Shown here in pieces: positions 52,037-60,205 of a DNA stretch of 64,000 nt (position 1 is the first letter of the stretch; each line of letters opens with the position of its first letter). The notes under the pieces were generated by a model that saw only the letters and a program-made list of their open reading frames with translations, made no database searches and was not told the origin of the DNA. Made by a program: the position numbers and the translations under genes. Source of the stretch: Pseudonocardia hierapolitana (GTDB taxonomy: Bacteria; Actinomycetota; Actinomycetes; Mycobacteriales; Pseudonocardiaceae); contig NZ_VIWU01000001.1 in the NCBI RefSeq assembly GCF_007994075.1, forward strand, positions 930,001 through 994,000. The letters run 5' to 3'.

Positions 52037-52729
52037 ATGGCCGGGGAGTCGAAGCGGTCGGGGCGTGAGACCGCGCTCTCGGCGGACCGGATCATCGAAG
52101 CGGCGCTGCGCATCTCCGACGCCGAGGGCGACATCGACCGGCTCACGGTCCGCGGGCTCGCGGCGGACCTGGGCGTCGGCACGATGTCGCTCTACGGCTA
52201 CTTCCGCAGCAAGGACGAGATCCTCGACGGCATGGCCGACCACGTGCTCGGCCGGATGCGGCTGCCACCCGAGCCGGACGCCGGACCCGCCGAGGCGCTG
52301 CGGACCGTCGGTCACGCCTTCCTGGCGCTGATGCGCGAGCACCCGTCGGTCATGCGGCTCTTCGCGACCCGTGTCACCAGCAGCCGTGCCGCGCTGCGCG
52401 GAGCGATGGAGGCCGTACTGGCGCGCCTCGTGGACGCCGGGATCCCGGGCCCGCAGGCGGCCCGGTGTTACGGCTTCCTCCTGACGTACGCGATCGGCTT
52501 CGCCAGCTACCAGAAGCCCCGCCCGTGGGGCCGCAGCGACCGGGCGGCGAGCGCCGAGGAACGCCGCCAGCGCACGCACTTCTACGCGGCCCTGCCCATC
52601 GACGAGTTCCCGCACGTCGTGGAGCTCGCCGGGGACATCGCCGACCTGCCGTCCGACGAGCAGTTCGACGCGGGCCTCGAGGCCTACATCGACGCCACCC
52701 TCCGCACCCTGCAGCACGTCCGCGCCTGA
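52037..52729 (+). CDS. TetR family transcriptional regulator
   Basis: 230 residues. The HTH is normal: LSADRIIEAALRISDAEGDI, LTVRGLAADLGVGTMSLYGY, FRSKDEILDGMADHVLGRM. A TetR_C-type helical ligand domain follows. It is placed between the LLM gene and the MHS transporter, with similar palindromes on both sides, so it probably represses both and itself. The ATG follows AAGGGGGTT. Confidence 0.92.
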   Translation: MAGESKRSGRETALSADRIIEAALRISDAEGDIDRLTVRGLAADLGVGTMSLYGYFRSKDEILDGMADHVLGRMRLPPEPDAGPAEALRTVGHAFLALMREHPSVMRLFATRVTSSRAALRGAMEAVLARLVDAGIPGPQAARCYGFLLTYAIGFASYQKPRPWGRSDRAASAEERRQRTHFYAALPIDEFPHVVELAGDIADLPSDEQFDAGLEAYIDATLRTLQHVRA

Positions 52730-52777
52730 CGGGTCGTTCCGGCCACCGGACCGGGCTCCTTGACCCCGTGCGGCGGA

Positions 52778-52792
52778 CCGTACACGGTACGG
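52778..52792. promoter_or_regulatory. candidate TetR operator upstream of the transporter operon
   Basis: CCGTAC-ACG-GTACGG is a perfect 6-3-6 palindrome 62 bp before the transporter ATG. It shares the CGTAC-NNN-GTACG core with 51999-52011. Confidence 0.62.
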
Positions 52793-52854
52793 CCACTCTT
52801 CCGACGCCGGGTGGCCACCCGTCGTCGGTCTCGGACAGCGGTTCCGGAGGAACC

Positions 52855-54171
52855 ATGACCACCACGCACCCGCAGCGCACCCCCGTCAAGGCCGTGCTCG
52901 CCAGCTGGCTCGGCACGGTCATCGAGTTCTACGACTTCTTCATCTACGGGCTGGCATCGTCACTGATCTTCGCCCGGCTCTTCTTCCCCGCCTTCGACCC
53001 GCTGGTCGGCACCCTCATCTCGCTCTCGACGTTCGGCGTCGGCTACGTCGCCCGCCCGCTCGGGGCGATCGTCTTCGGCCACTTCGGAGACCGGCTCGGC
53101 CGCAAGTCGATGCTGGTCGTGACGCTCACGATGATGGGCGCCTCGACCTTCGCGATCGGCCTGCTCCCCACCTACGCGACCGTCGGGGTGCTCGCGCCCG
53201 TCCTGCTGGTCACCCTGCGGATCGTGCAGGGCCTCTCGCTCGGCGGCGAGTACGGCGGGGCCGTGCTGATGACCGTCGAGCACACTCCGGAGCGGCGCCG
53301 CGGCCTCGTCGGCTCGTTGCTCAACACCGGCGCAGGCGTCGGGACGCTGACCTCGAACCTCGCGTTCCTCGCGGTGCTGCAGCTGCCCGAGGACGCGCTG
53401 CTGAGCTGGGGTTGGCGGATCCCGTTCCTGATCAGCGCGGTGCTGGTCGTCGTCGGCGTCGCCGCCCGCGTCACGCTCGCCGAGAGCCCGGCGTTCGTCG
53501 CCGTGCAGGACAGCGGCGAGGTGCGCCGCCTGCCGATCCTCGACGTGCTCCGCTCGGACTGGCAGCGGGTGATCCTGGTGGCGCTCGGCACGGTCGGCGC
53601 GGGTGTCGTCGTCACGATGACGACCGTCTTCTCGCTGGCCTACGGCCGGGAGGCGCTGGGGCTGACCAACAGCGCCATGCTCGCGGTGCTGCTCCCCGCG
53701 GTCGTGGCGACCCTCGTGTTCCCGCCGCTCTTCGGGCCGATCGCCGACCGCGTCGGGGTCCGCACGGTGTTCCTCGTCGGTGCGGCCGGCATGGTGGTCC
53801 TCCCCTTCGCGTGGTTCGCGCTGCTCGACACCCGCCAGTACGGGCTCATGCTGCTCGGCTTCGTGCTGCTGTTCCTGCCGTACTCGGCCAACTACGCCAT
53901 GTTCCCGGCCTACTTCTCGCAGGTCTTCCCGCCCGCCCTGCGGTACAGCGGCATGTCACTCGGGTTCACGATCGGCACGATCGCCGGCAACGCCTTCGCG
54001 CCCGCGATCGCCACCTCGATCCTGGGCCGCACGGGTAGCTGGGTGGGCATCGCCTGGTACATGGCCGGGATGGCGGCCGTGTCGTTCATCGCCGCCGTCC
54101 TCATGCCCATCCGGGACACCGCGGGGCAACCCGCCCGGCCGACCACCGCGCTCGGCACGGCGACCGCGTGA
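52855..54171 (+). CDS. MHS-type MFS transporter
   Basis: 438 residues, twelve membrane helices. Signatures are ASWLGTVIEFYDFFIYGLAS, FGHFGDRLGRKSMLVVTLTM and RIVQGLSLGGEYGGAVLMTV, typical of metabolite:H+ symporters such as those for aromatic acids, citrate or shikimate. It likely imports the substrate of the following catabolic genes. GGAGG precedes the ATG. It overlaps the next gene by 4 bp. Confidence 0.92.
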   Translation: MTTTHPQRTPVKAVLASWLGTVIEFYDFFIYGLASSLIFARLFFPAFDPLVGTLISLSTFGVGYVARPLGAIVFGHFGDRLGRKSMLVVTLTMMGASTFAIGLLPTYATVGVLAPVLLVTLRIVQGLSLGGEYGGAVLMTVEHTPERRRGLVGSLLNTGAGVGTLTSNLAFLAVLQLPEDALLSWGWRIPFLISAVLVVVGVAARVTLAESPAFVAVQDSGEVRRLPILDVLRSDWQRVILVALGTVGAGVVVTMTTVFSLAYGREALGLTNSAMLAVLLPAVVATLVFPPLFGPIADRVGVRTVFLVGAAGMVVLPFAWFALLDTRQYGLMLLGFVLLFLPYSANYAMFPAYFSQVFPPALRYSGMSLGFTIGTIAGNAFAPAIATSILGRTGSWVGIAWYMAGMAAVSFIAAVLMPIRDTAGQPARPTTALGTATA

Positions 54172-54650
54172 CCCACCGGCTCGAGGTCAACGGTGCGCCG
54201 TTCGACGTTCGGGCTTCCGGGCTCGAGCCGCTCTCGCGGGTGCTGCGCGAGCAGCTCGGGCTGACCGGCACGAAGGTCGCGTGCGGCCGAGGCGAGTGCG
54301 GTGCCTGCACCGTGCTCGTCGGCGGCCGCCCGCGGCTGTCGTGCACCGTACCCGCCGTGCTCGTCCGCGAGCCGGTGCGCACGGTCGAGGACCTCGCCGA
54401 CGAGACGGCGCAGCTGCGCGCGGAGTTCGCCGACCGCGGCGCTTTCCAGTGCGGGTTCTGCACGCCCGGGCAGGTGGTGACCGCTTGGGCCGTGCTGCGG
54501 GACGAAGCCGGTCGGCCCCCCGACGGGCGGCGGGAGCGCGTCACACACGCCATGTCCGGCGTGCTCTGCCGGTGCACCGGGTACCAGGCGATCACCGCCG
54601 CGATCTGTCACGTGGCGGAGACGTCGGACGAGCCCACGAGCGCGCCATGA
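54168..54650 (+). CDS. [2Fe-2S] subunit of a xanthine-dehydrogenase-family hydroxylase
   Basis: 160 residues. The plant-type ferredoxin cluster is GTKVACGRGECGACTVLVGG with the fourth Cys in LSCTVPAVLV. The second cluster is AFQCGFCTPGQVVTAW and GVLCRCTGYQAITAAI. All eight cysteines are present. It transfers electrons from the molybdenum site to FAD. GTG 54168 overlaps the transporter stop. Confidence 0.93.
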   Translation: MTHRLEVNGAPFDVRASGLEPLSRVLREQLGLTGTKVACGRGECGACTVLVGGRPRLSCTVPAVLVREPVRTVEDLADETAQLRAEFADRGAFQCGFCTPGQVVTAWAVLRDEAGRPPDGRRERVTHAMSGVLCRCTGYQAITAAICHVAETSDEPTSAP

Positions 54651-54686
54651 GGCACGTTGAGCGAGCTTGCGAGCTCACCATGAGGC
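54645..54686 (+). repeat. 33-bp in-frame insertion bounded by 9-bp direct repeats
   Basis: CCATGAGGC occurs at 54645-54653 and again at 54678-54686, 33 bp apart. Between them is GAGCGAGCTTGCGAGC (54659-54674). The same 16-mer recurs at 59285-59300. The layout resembles a small repeat insertion with target duplication. It creates two in-frame ATG starts for the next gene (54647, 54680). Confidence 0.7.
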
Positions 54687-57600
54687 GGGGCATCGGCGAC
54701 CGCGTCCGGCCCATCGACTGGGACGCACGCAGCGCGGGGCGGGTGCCGTACACCGCGGACCTCGTGGCCTCGGCGACCGCGACCGGCCGACCCCCGCTGC
54801 ACGGCGCCGTCCTGCGCTCCCCGCACCCCTTCGCCGAGATCCACGGCATCGACACCGCTGCCGCTCGCGAGCTCCCCGGGGTGCACGCCGTCCTCACCAT
54901 GGCCGACTTCGCCCCCGGTATCCGCTACGTCCACCGCGGCGGGCCGCTGTCGGACCGGCCACCGCTCGCGGACGGGGTCGTCCGGCACGTCGGCCAGGAG
55001 GTCGCGGCCGTCGCGGCGGAGACACCGGAGATCGCGCGTGCCGCGCTGCGCGCGATCCGGGTGCACTACCGGCCCCGTCGGGCGCCGCTCACGGTTCAGG
55101 CCGCGCGCCGGCCGGGCGCCCGCCGGCTGCACGCGCGCAACACCCCGGAGCCGAACGTGTCGATGCTCCTCGAAGGGCGCTGGGGCGATCCGGGGGCAGC
55201 AGGCGCGACGGTGACCGTCACCGGCCGCTTCGCCTACCCGAGCGTCGCGCACGCGTGCATGGAGCCGAACACGACGCTGGCGTCCTGGGACGCCGAGCGC
55301 GAGGTCGTCGAGCTGTGGACCTCGACGCAGGCCCCGTGGTTCATCGCCAAGGAGGTCGCGCACCTCATGGGCCTGCGCCACGATCAGGTCGTGTGCCGGG
55401 AGGTCGCCGTCGGCGGCGGGTTCGGGTCGAAGTCGAAGGCGTCCGAGCACGAGGTGATCGCGGCGGCGCTCGCCCGCGCCGCAGGCCGACCGGTGCTGGT
55501 CGAGCTGGACCGGGCCGAGGAGTTCGGGGCGAACAAGCCGCGCCACCGGTTCGAGACCGTGTTGCGCACCTCGGCCGACGCCGACGGGGTGCTGCGGGAG
55601 TTCGACGCGGACGTCCTGGTGGACAACGGCTCCTACAACCACATGGGCACCTCCGTCCTGCGGGTCGGTCTGATCACCCTCGGCTCGATGTACCGGCCGG
55701 ACGGGGTCCGGTTCACCGCGCGGCTCGTCGACACCGCCACGCAGCCGGGCGGGCAGTTCCGCGGCTACGGCACGCCGCAGGTCTCGCTCGCGATGGAGAG
55801 CCAGGTCGACGAGATCGCCGAGCGGCTCGGGATCGATCCCGTCGAGCTGCGCCTGCGCAACCTCCCGCCCGAGCACGCGACGACGCTCTGCGGGTACCGG
55901 GTCACCACCAACCGCCTCGGCGACTGCCTGGTCGCGGTCCGCGACGCGCTCGACTGGGATCGCGCGCGGGCGGAGCGGCGCGCCGACCGCGGCTGGGGCG
56001 TCGCCGCGGGCGCCCACGGGTCCGGGGCCTACGCGTACGAGATGGCGAACCGCAGCGACGCGGCGGTCGACCTCTTCGCCGACGGCCGGGTCCGCGTGCG
56101 CCACGGCAGCGCCGACGCCGGCACCGGGCAGAACACCATCCTCGCCCAGATCGCGGCGTTCGAGCTCGGCGTCGACCTCGCCGACGTCTCGGTGCTGTCG
56201 ACCGACGGCGAGCGAACGCCGTTCGAGCTGGGCGCCTGGTCGTCGCGGGGCACGCACATGACCGGCTCGTCCGTCGGACAGGCTGCTCGGGAGCTCGCCG
56301 ACCGGCTGCGCGGGCTCGCGGCGGCCAAGCTCGGCACCGACGACGTCCGGCTGCGCGGTGGCTCGGCCGTGGCACCCGACGGCACGTCGGTGGCGCTCGG
56401 CGACCTCGTCCCGTTGGCCGAGGACAGCCGGCCCGACCCGGACGGCGCGCTCGTGCTCCCGCACGAGACGTCGTACCGGCTCGAGGGCACCGAGATGCTC
56501 AGTCCCGAGAAGAGCACGGCGAACCTCTCCCCCACCTATGCCTTCGCCGCCCACGGCGCCGTCGTCGACGTCGACCGGCTGACCGGGCGGATCCGGGTGG
56601 TCGACTACGTCGCCGCGCACGACGTCGGCACCGCGATCAATCCGACGGCCGTCGAGGGCCAGATCGTCGGCGGCGCGGCGATGGGAATCGGGGCGGCGCT
56701 GGGCGAGGAGCTCGTCCGCGAGGGCGGGCGGGTGGTGAACGCCGGCTTCCTGCACTACGCGCTGCCGCGCAACGCCGACCTGCCCTCGATCCGGCCGATC
56801 GTCGTCCCGGGCCACGACGGGGCCGGCCCGTACGGGGCCAAGAGCGTCGGCGAGATGTCGATCATCCCGCCGGGCGCGGCGATCGCCAACGCGGTGCACG
56901 ACGCGATCGGCGTGCGGCTGCGGGAGCTGCCGCTGACGCCCGACAAGGTGCTCGGCGCCCTGCGCAGGCACGAGGGATGGCCGGCGCGGCGGCACCGGAT
57001 CTGGCGCCGCCCCGGCCGCTGGTGGATCGCGGCGATCCGCGCGGCCTACCCGCTGGGCCTGCACCGGCTGCTGCACGCGCTGGGCAGCCGGTTCGGTCCT
57101 GCGGCCCGCGCCCGCCGCCGCATCGCGGAGTCGCCCGACCCGGAGATCCACGTCGCGCAGACCCTGGCCGAGGCCACCGCGCTGCTGGCGACCCCGGGCG
57201 CCGCGCCGCTCGGCGGGGCGACCGACGCCCTCGTCGAACGCAGGGCCGAACCCCGTCCGGCGCCCGTACTCGTCTCCGTCGCGTTCGTGACCGAGATGCG
57301 GCGCATCACCCGCGACGGCTCCGGCCTGCGCATCGGCGCGGCCGTCCCGCTCGCCGACCTGGCCGCCCACCCGGACGTCCCGCCGGTCGTGGCCGAGGCG
57401 ACCGCCACCATCGCGTCCCCGCAGGTGCGCAACGCCGCGACGGTGGGCGGGAACCTCGTGCAGGCCAAGCGCTGCTGGTTCTTCCGCAACGGCTTCGACT
57501 GCTACAAGCGGAACGGACCGTTGAGCCCCTGCTACGCCGTCACCGGCGACCACCGGTTCCAGCACGCCGTGGTCGACGGGCACCGCTGCCAGGCGGTGAC

Positions 57601-58147
57601 CCCGTCGGACCTCTCGACCGTGTTCCTCGCGCTCGATGCCGCAGTGCAGATCGACTCTGGGGAGATCGACTCCGGGGAGATCGACTCCGGCGAGATCGAC
57701 CGCGGCCGGACCGTGCCGATCTCCGCGTTCTACACCGGGCCCGGGGAGACCGTCCTGCGCCCCGGAGAGCTGGTCACCGCGGTCACGGTTCCCGCCGCCG
57801 CGCTCGAACGCGCCTCGGCCTTCACGAAGCTCGCGCTGTACACGGGCGACTTCGCCACCGCGTCCGCCGCGCTGTCGGTCGACCGGGCACCCTGCGGCAC
57901 CTGGCGCGACGTCCGCCTCGTCCTCGGCGCGATCGCCCCCGTCCCGTGGCGGCTCACCGCCGTCGAGGACGCGCTTCGTGGCACCGAACCCGACGTGGCG
58001 AGCGTGCGCCGCCACGTCGACGCCGTCCTCGACGCGCACGCCCACCCGCTCGCGCACAACGCGTGGAAGCTCGATGCCGCCACCGGCCTGGTCGTGCGCG
58101 CCGTCGAGGCGCTCGCGGCCCAGCAACGGATGAAGGAGCAGCGATGA
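54647..58147 (+). CDS. fused molybdopterin-binding and FAD-binding hydroxylase subunit
   Basis: 1,166 residues. Residues 1-830 are the molybdenum subunit: hammerhead domain (GRVPYTADLV, PLHGAVLRSPHPFAEIHGID), cofactor loops (AVGGGFGSKSKASEHEVIAA; QPGGQFRGYGTPQVSLAMES) and the catalytic Glu in GAKSVGEMSIIPPGAAIANA. From about 836 a CO-dehydrogenase-type FAD domain follows (ASPQVRNAATVGGNLVQAKR). A loop with four Cys (RCWFF, FDCYK, SPCYA, HRCQA; about 942-982) resembles the extra [4Fe-4S] loop of PaoB and 4-hydroxybenzoyl-CoA reductase beta. Mo and FAD parts are usually separate chains. ATG 54680 is an alternative start. Confidence 0.9.
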   Translation: MRHVERACELTMRRGIGDRVRPIDWDARSAGRVPYTADLVASATATGRPPLHGAVLRSPHPFAEIHGIDTAAARELPGVHAVLTMADFAPGIRYVHRGGPLSDRPPLADGVVRHVGQEVAAVAAETPEIARAALRAIRVHYRPRRAPLTVQAARRPGARRLHARNTPEPNVSMLLEGRWGDPGAAGATVTVTGRFAYPSVAHACMEPNTTLASWDAEREVVELWTSTQAPWFIAKEVAHLMGLRHDQVVCREVAVGGGFGSKSKASEHEVIAAALARAAGRPVLVELDRAEEFGANKPRHRFETVLRTSADADGVLREFDADVLVDNGSYNHMGTSVLRVGLITLGSMYRPDGVRFTARLVDTATQPGGQFRGYGTPQVSLAMESQVDEIAERLGIDPVELRLRNLPPEHATTLCGYRVTTNRLGDCLVAVRDALDWDRARAERRADRGWGVAAGAHGSGAYAYEMANRSDAAVDLFADGRVRVRHGSADAGTGQNTILAQIAAFELGVDLADVSVLSTDGERTPFELGAWSSRGTHMTGSSVGQAARELADRLRGLAAAKLGTDDVRLRGGSAVAPDGTSVALGDLVPLAEDSRPDPDGALVLPHETSYRLEGTEMLSPEKSTANLSPTYAFAAHGAVVDVDRLTGRIRVVDYVAAHDVGTAINPTAVEGQIVGGAAMGIGAALGEELVREGGRVVNAGFLHYALPRNADLPSIRPIVVPGHDGAGPYGAKSVGEMSIIPPGAAIANAVHDAIGVRLRELPLTPDKVLGALRRHEGWPARRHRIWRRPGRWWIAAIRAAYPLGLHRLLHALGSRFGPAARARRRIAESPDPEIHVAQTLAEATALLATPGAAPLGGATDALVERRAEPRPAPVLVSVAFVTEMRRITRDGSGLRIGAAVPLADLAAHPDVPPVVAEATATIASPQVRNAATVGGNLVQAKRCWFFRNGFDCYKRNGPLSPCYAVTGDHRFQHAVVDGHRCQAVTPSDLSTVFLALDAAVQIDSGEIDSGEIDSGEIDRGRTVPISAFYTGPGETVLRPGELVTAVTVPAAALERASAFTKLALYTGDFATASAALSVDRAPCGTWRDVRLVLGAIAPVPWRLTAVEDALRGTEPDVASVRRHVDAVLDAHAHPLAHNAWKLDAATGLVVRAVEALAAQQRMKEQR
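57649..57700 (+). repeat. 15-bp in-frame tandem repeat (about 3.5 units)
   Basis: Units GATCGACTCTGGGGA, GATCGACTCCGGGGA and GATCGACTCCGGCGA, plus a partial GATCGAC, encode repeated IDSGE in a surface loop of the FAD domain. A region like this can vary in length by slippage. Confidence 0.92.
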
Positions 58148-59286
58148 CACGAACGCAGGACGGGATCGGCTCGGTCACGCTCGACGAGGTCCTCGCCGAG
58201 CTGGCCGAGCGCCGGGAGGAGTTCCGCGAGCAGCGCTACGTCTCCCCGGACTTCGTCGCGCGGCTCAAACAGCTCGGCATCTACCGCTCCGCGACGCCGC
58301 AGCGGTTCGGCGGGGAGACGATGCCACCGGCACGGTTCCTGGACCTGATCGAGCGGATCTCGGCCGTCGACGGCTCCACCGGCTGGGTCGCGAGCTTCGG
58401 CTCGCAGCTGGTCTACCTCGGCTCGCTGCCACTCGAAGCGCAGGCGAAGCTGTACGCCGACGGCCCCGACGTCGTCTTCGCAGGCGCGCTGTTCCCGGTC
58501 CACCACGCCACCCCCACCGACCGCGGGTTCCTCGTCAACGGCCGCTGGAAGTTCGCCAGCGGCTGCATGGCCGCCGACATCGTCTGCGTCGGCATCCAGG
58601 GGGACGACACGACCTCCGGGAAGCCGCGCGGAGCGCTCGTGCCCCCGGATCGTCTCGAGATCGTGCAGGACTGGGACGTCATCGGTATGCAGGGCACCGG
58701 CTCCTTCGACCTCGTCGCCGTGGACGTCGAGGTCGACCGGGAGTGGACGTTCATCCGGGGCGGGGAGCCGGTGATCGACGAGCCGCTCTACCGATATCCC
58801 GCGATCACCTACGCCGCGCAGGTGCTCTCCGTCGTCTCCGCCGGGGTCGCCAGGGCCGCGCTCGACTTCGCGGAGGAGGTCGGCAGCGGCCGGGCGAGCA
58901 TCACCGGCGCCCCGAAGCTCGCCGACCGCGCCTACTACCGCGCCGGTATCGCCGAGGCCGAGGCCACGCTGCGGTCGGCGCGCGCCTACTTCTACGAGGT
59001 CACCGACGAGGCCTGGCAGGCGCTCGCCGACGGCGGCGAGGTGAGCGACGTGCAGAACGCCCACCTGCGACTCTCCGCTGCCCACCTCGCCCGGACGGCC
59101 GCACAGGTGGTCCACCAGGTCGTCTCGCTCTCCGGCACCGCCGCCATCCGACGGGACCACCCGTTGCCCGCCCTGCTGAACGACGCTCTCGTACCGCAGG
59201 AACACGCGTTCCTCGGCCCGGCGATCTACGACGCCGCGGGCGCCGTTCTCATGGGCCAGGCGCCCACCGTCCCGGCGTTCCGATGA
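58144..59286 (+). CDS. acyl-CoA-dehydrogenase-fold flavin monooxygenase (DszC/HpaB-like)
   Basis: 380 residues. Features are LAERREEFREQRYVSPDFVA, FGGETMPPARFLDLIERISA, VDGSTGWVASFGSQLVYLGS and the beta-barrel segment VNGRWKFASGCMAADIVCVG. The catalytic Glu of acyl-CoA dehydrogenases is not evident, which fits the oxygenase branch using reduced flavin. The ATG overlaps the upstream stop (ATGA). It may hydroxylate the product of the molybdenum enzyme. Confidence 0.87.
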   Translation: MTRTQDGIGSVTLDEVLAELAERREEFREQRYVSPDFVARLKQLGIYRSATPQRFGGETMPPARFLDLIERISAVDGSTGWVASFGSQLVYLGSLPLEAQAKLYADGPDVVFAGALFPVHHATPTDRGFLVNGRWKFASGCMAADIVCVGIQGDDTTSGKPRGALVPPDRLEIVQDWDVIGMQGTGSFDLVAVDVEVDREWTFIRGGEPVIDEPLYRYPAITYAAQVLSVVSAGVARAALDFAEEVGSGRASITGAPKLADRAYYRAGIAEAEATLRSARAYFYEVTDEAWQALADGGEVSDVQNAHLRLSAAHLARTAAQVVHQVVSLSGTAAIRRDHPLPALLNDALVPQEHAFLGPAIYDAAGAVLMGQAPTVPAFR

Positions 59287-59356
59287 GCGAGCTTGCGAGC
59301 GAATCATGTTGCAGCGCCCGCGCGAAGCGCCGGCCGAGCGTCAGCGAGGCCGAGCG
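59284..59356 (+). repeat. GAGCG-rich repeat element at a gene junction
   Basis: The stretch between the oxygenase stop and the hydrolase GTG begins TGAGCGAGCTTGCGAGC, the same 17-mer as at 54658, and continues with alternating GAGCG/GCGAG/GCCGAG words to about 59356. It looks like a longer copy of the element at 54645, not a gene. Confidence 0.5.
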
Positions 59357-60172
59357 GTGAGCAGCCACGTGCGGCACGGGTTCGCCGACACCCGGCACGG
59401 CCAGGTCCACTACGTCGAGCACGGCACCGGTGATCCGGTGGTGCTGCTGCACCAGACGCCGCGGTCGTGGGACGAGTACCGCGACGTCCTGCCGCTGCTC
59501 GGCGCGCACCACCGGGCGATCGCGATGGACACCCTCGGCTTCGGGGCGTCCGCCCGGCCGGCCGACCCGTGGACGATCGAGCTGTTCGCCGCCGGGGTCC
59601 TCGACCTGTGCGACGCGCTGGGCCTCGACCGCGTCGCCGTCGTGGGGCACCACACCGGCGGCGTGATCGCGGTCGAGGTCGCGGCCGCGGCGCCGGAGCG
59701 GGTGCACGGCCTGGTGCTCTCCGCGACCCCGTTCGTCGACGCAGCGCGCCGGCAGCGGGTCGCCACGTCCCGGCCGCCGATCGACCACGTGGTGCCCGCC
59801 GCGGACGGCTCGCACCTCGGGCAGCTGTGGGCCAACCGCGCCGGCTTCTACCCGCCCGACCGGCCCGACCTGCTCGACCGCCTCGTGCGCGACGCCCTCG
59901 CCGTGCTCGACCGGGTCGAGGAGGGCCACCGCGCGGTGAACCGCTACCGCATGGAGGAGCGCATCGGCCTCGTGCGGGCCCCGACGCTCGCGCTCTGCGG
60001 CGAGCTCGACACGTTCTCCCTGCCCGACCTCCCCCGGATCGCGGCGGCGATCCCCGGAACCCGCAGCGCGGTGCTGCCGGGCACCGGGGTGCCGGCCGTG
60101 GACCATCGGCCGGAGCAGTTCGCCGCCGTCGTCGGCGAGTTCCTCGCGTCGCTGCCCGCACAGGTCAGCTGA
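59357..60172 (+). CDS. alpha/beta hydrolase with His-His at the nucleophile elbow
   Basis: 271 residues. The oxyanion region is VVLLHQTPRSWDEYRDVLP. The elbow reads VAVVGHHTGGVIAVEVAA, so the normal Ser of GxSxG is replaced by His. The late Asp/His region is PAVDHRPEQFAAVVGEFL. I have seen GHHTGG in unnamed hydrolase-like proteins, so this is probably a real subfamily, but the chemistry is uncertain. GTG 59357 is preferred; ATG 59307 would read through the repeat element. Confidence 0.82.
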   Translation: MSSHVRHGFADTRHGQVHYVEHGTGDPVVLLHQTPRSWDEYRDVLPLLGAHHRAIAMDTLGFGASARPADPWTIELFAAGVLDLCDALGLDRVAVVGHHTGGVIAVEVAAAAPERVHGLVLSATPFVDAARRQRVATSRPPIDHVVPAADGSHLGQLWANRAGFYPPDRPDLLDRLVRDALAVLDRVEEGHRAVNRYRMEERIGLVRAPTLALCGELDTFSLPDLPRIAAAIPGTRSAVLPGTGVPAVDHRPEQFAAVVGEFLASLPAQVS

Positions 60173-60205
60173 TCGAGCCGTGATCGAAGCTTCGGCGCGC
60201 TTCTT

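Noticed and set aside
54608..58150. Very long minus-strand frame antisense to the hydroxylase
   Set aside because: It is Arg/Gly/Asp-rich with no family features and ends with the coding limits of the real gene, as expected for third-position GC bias.
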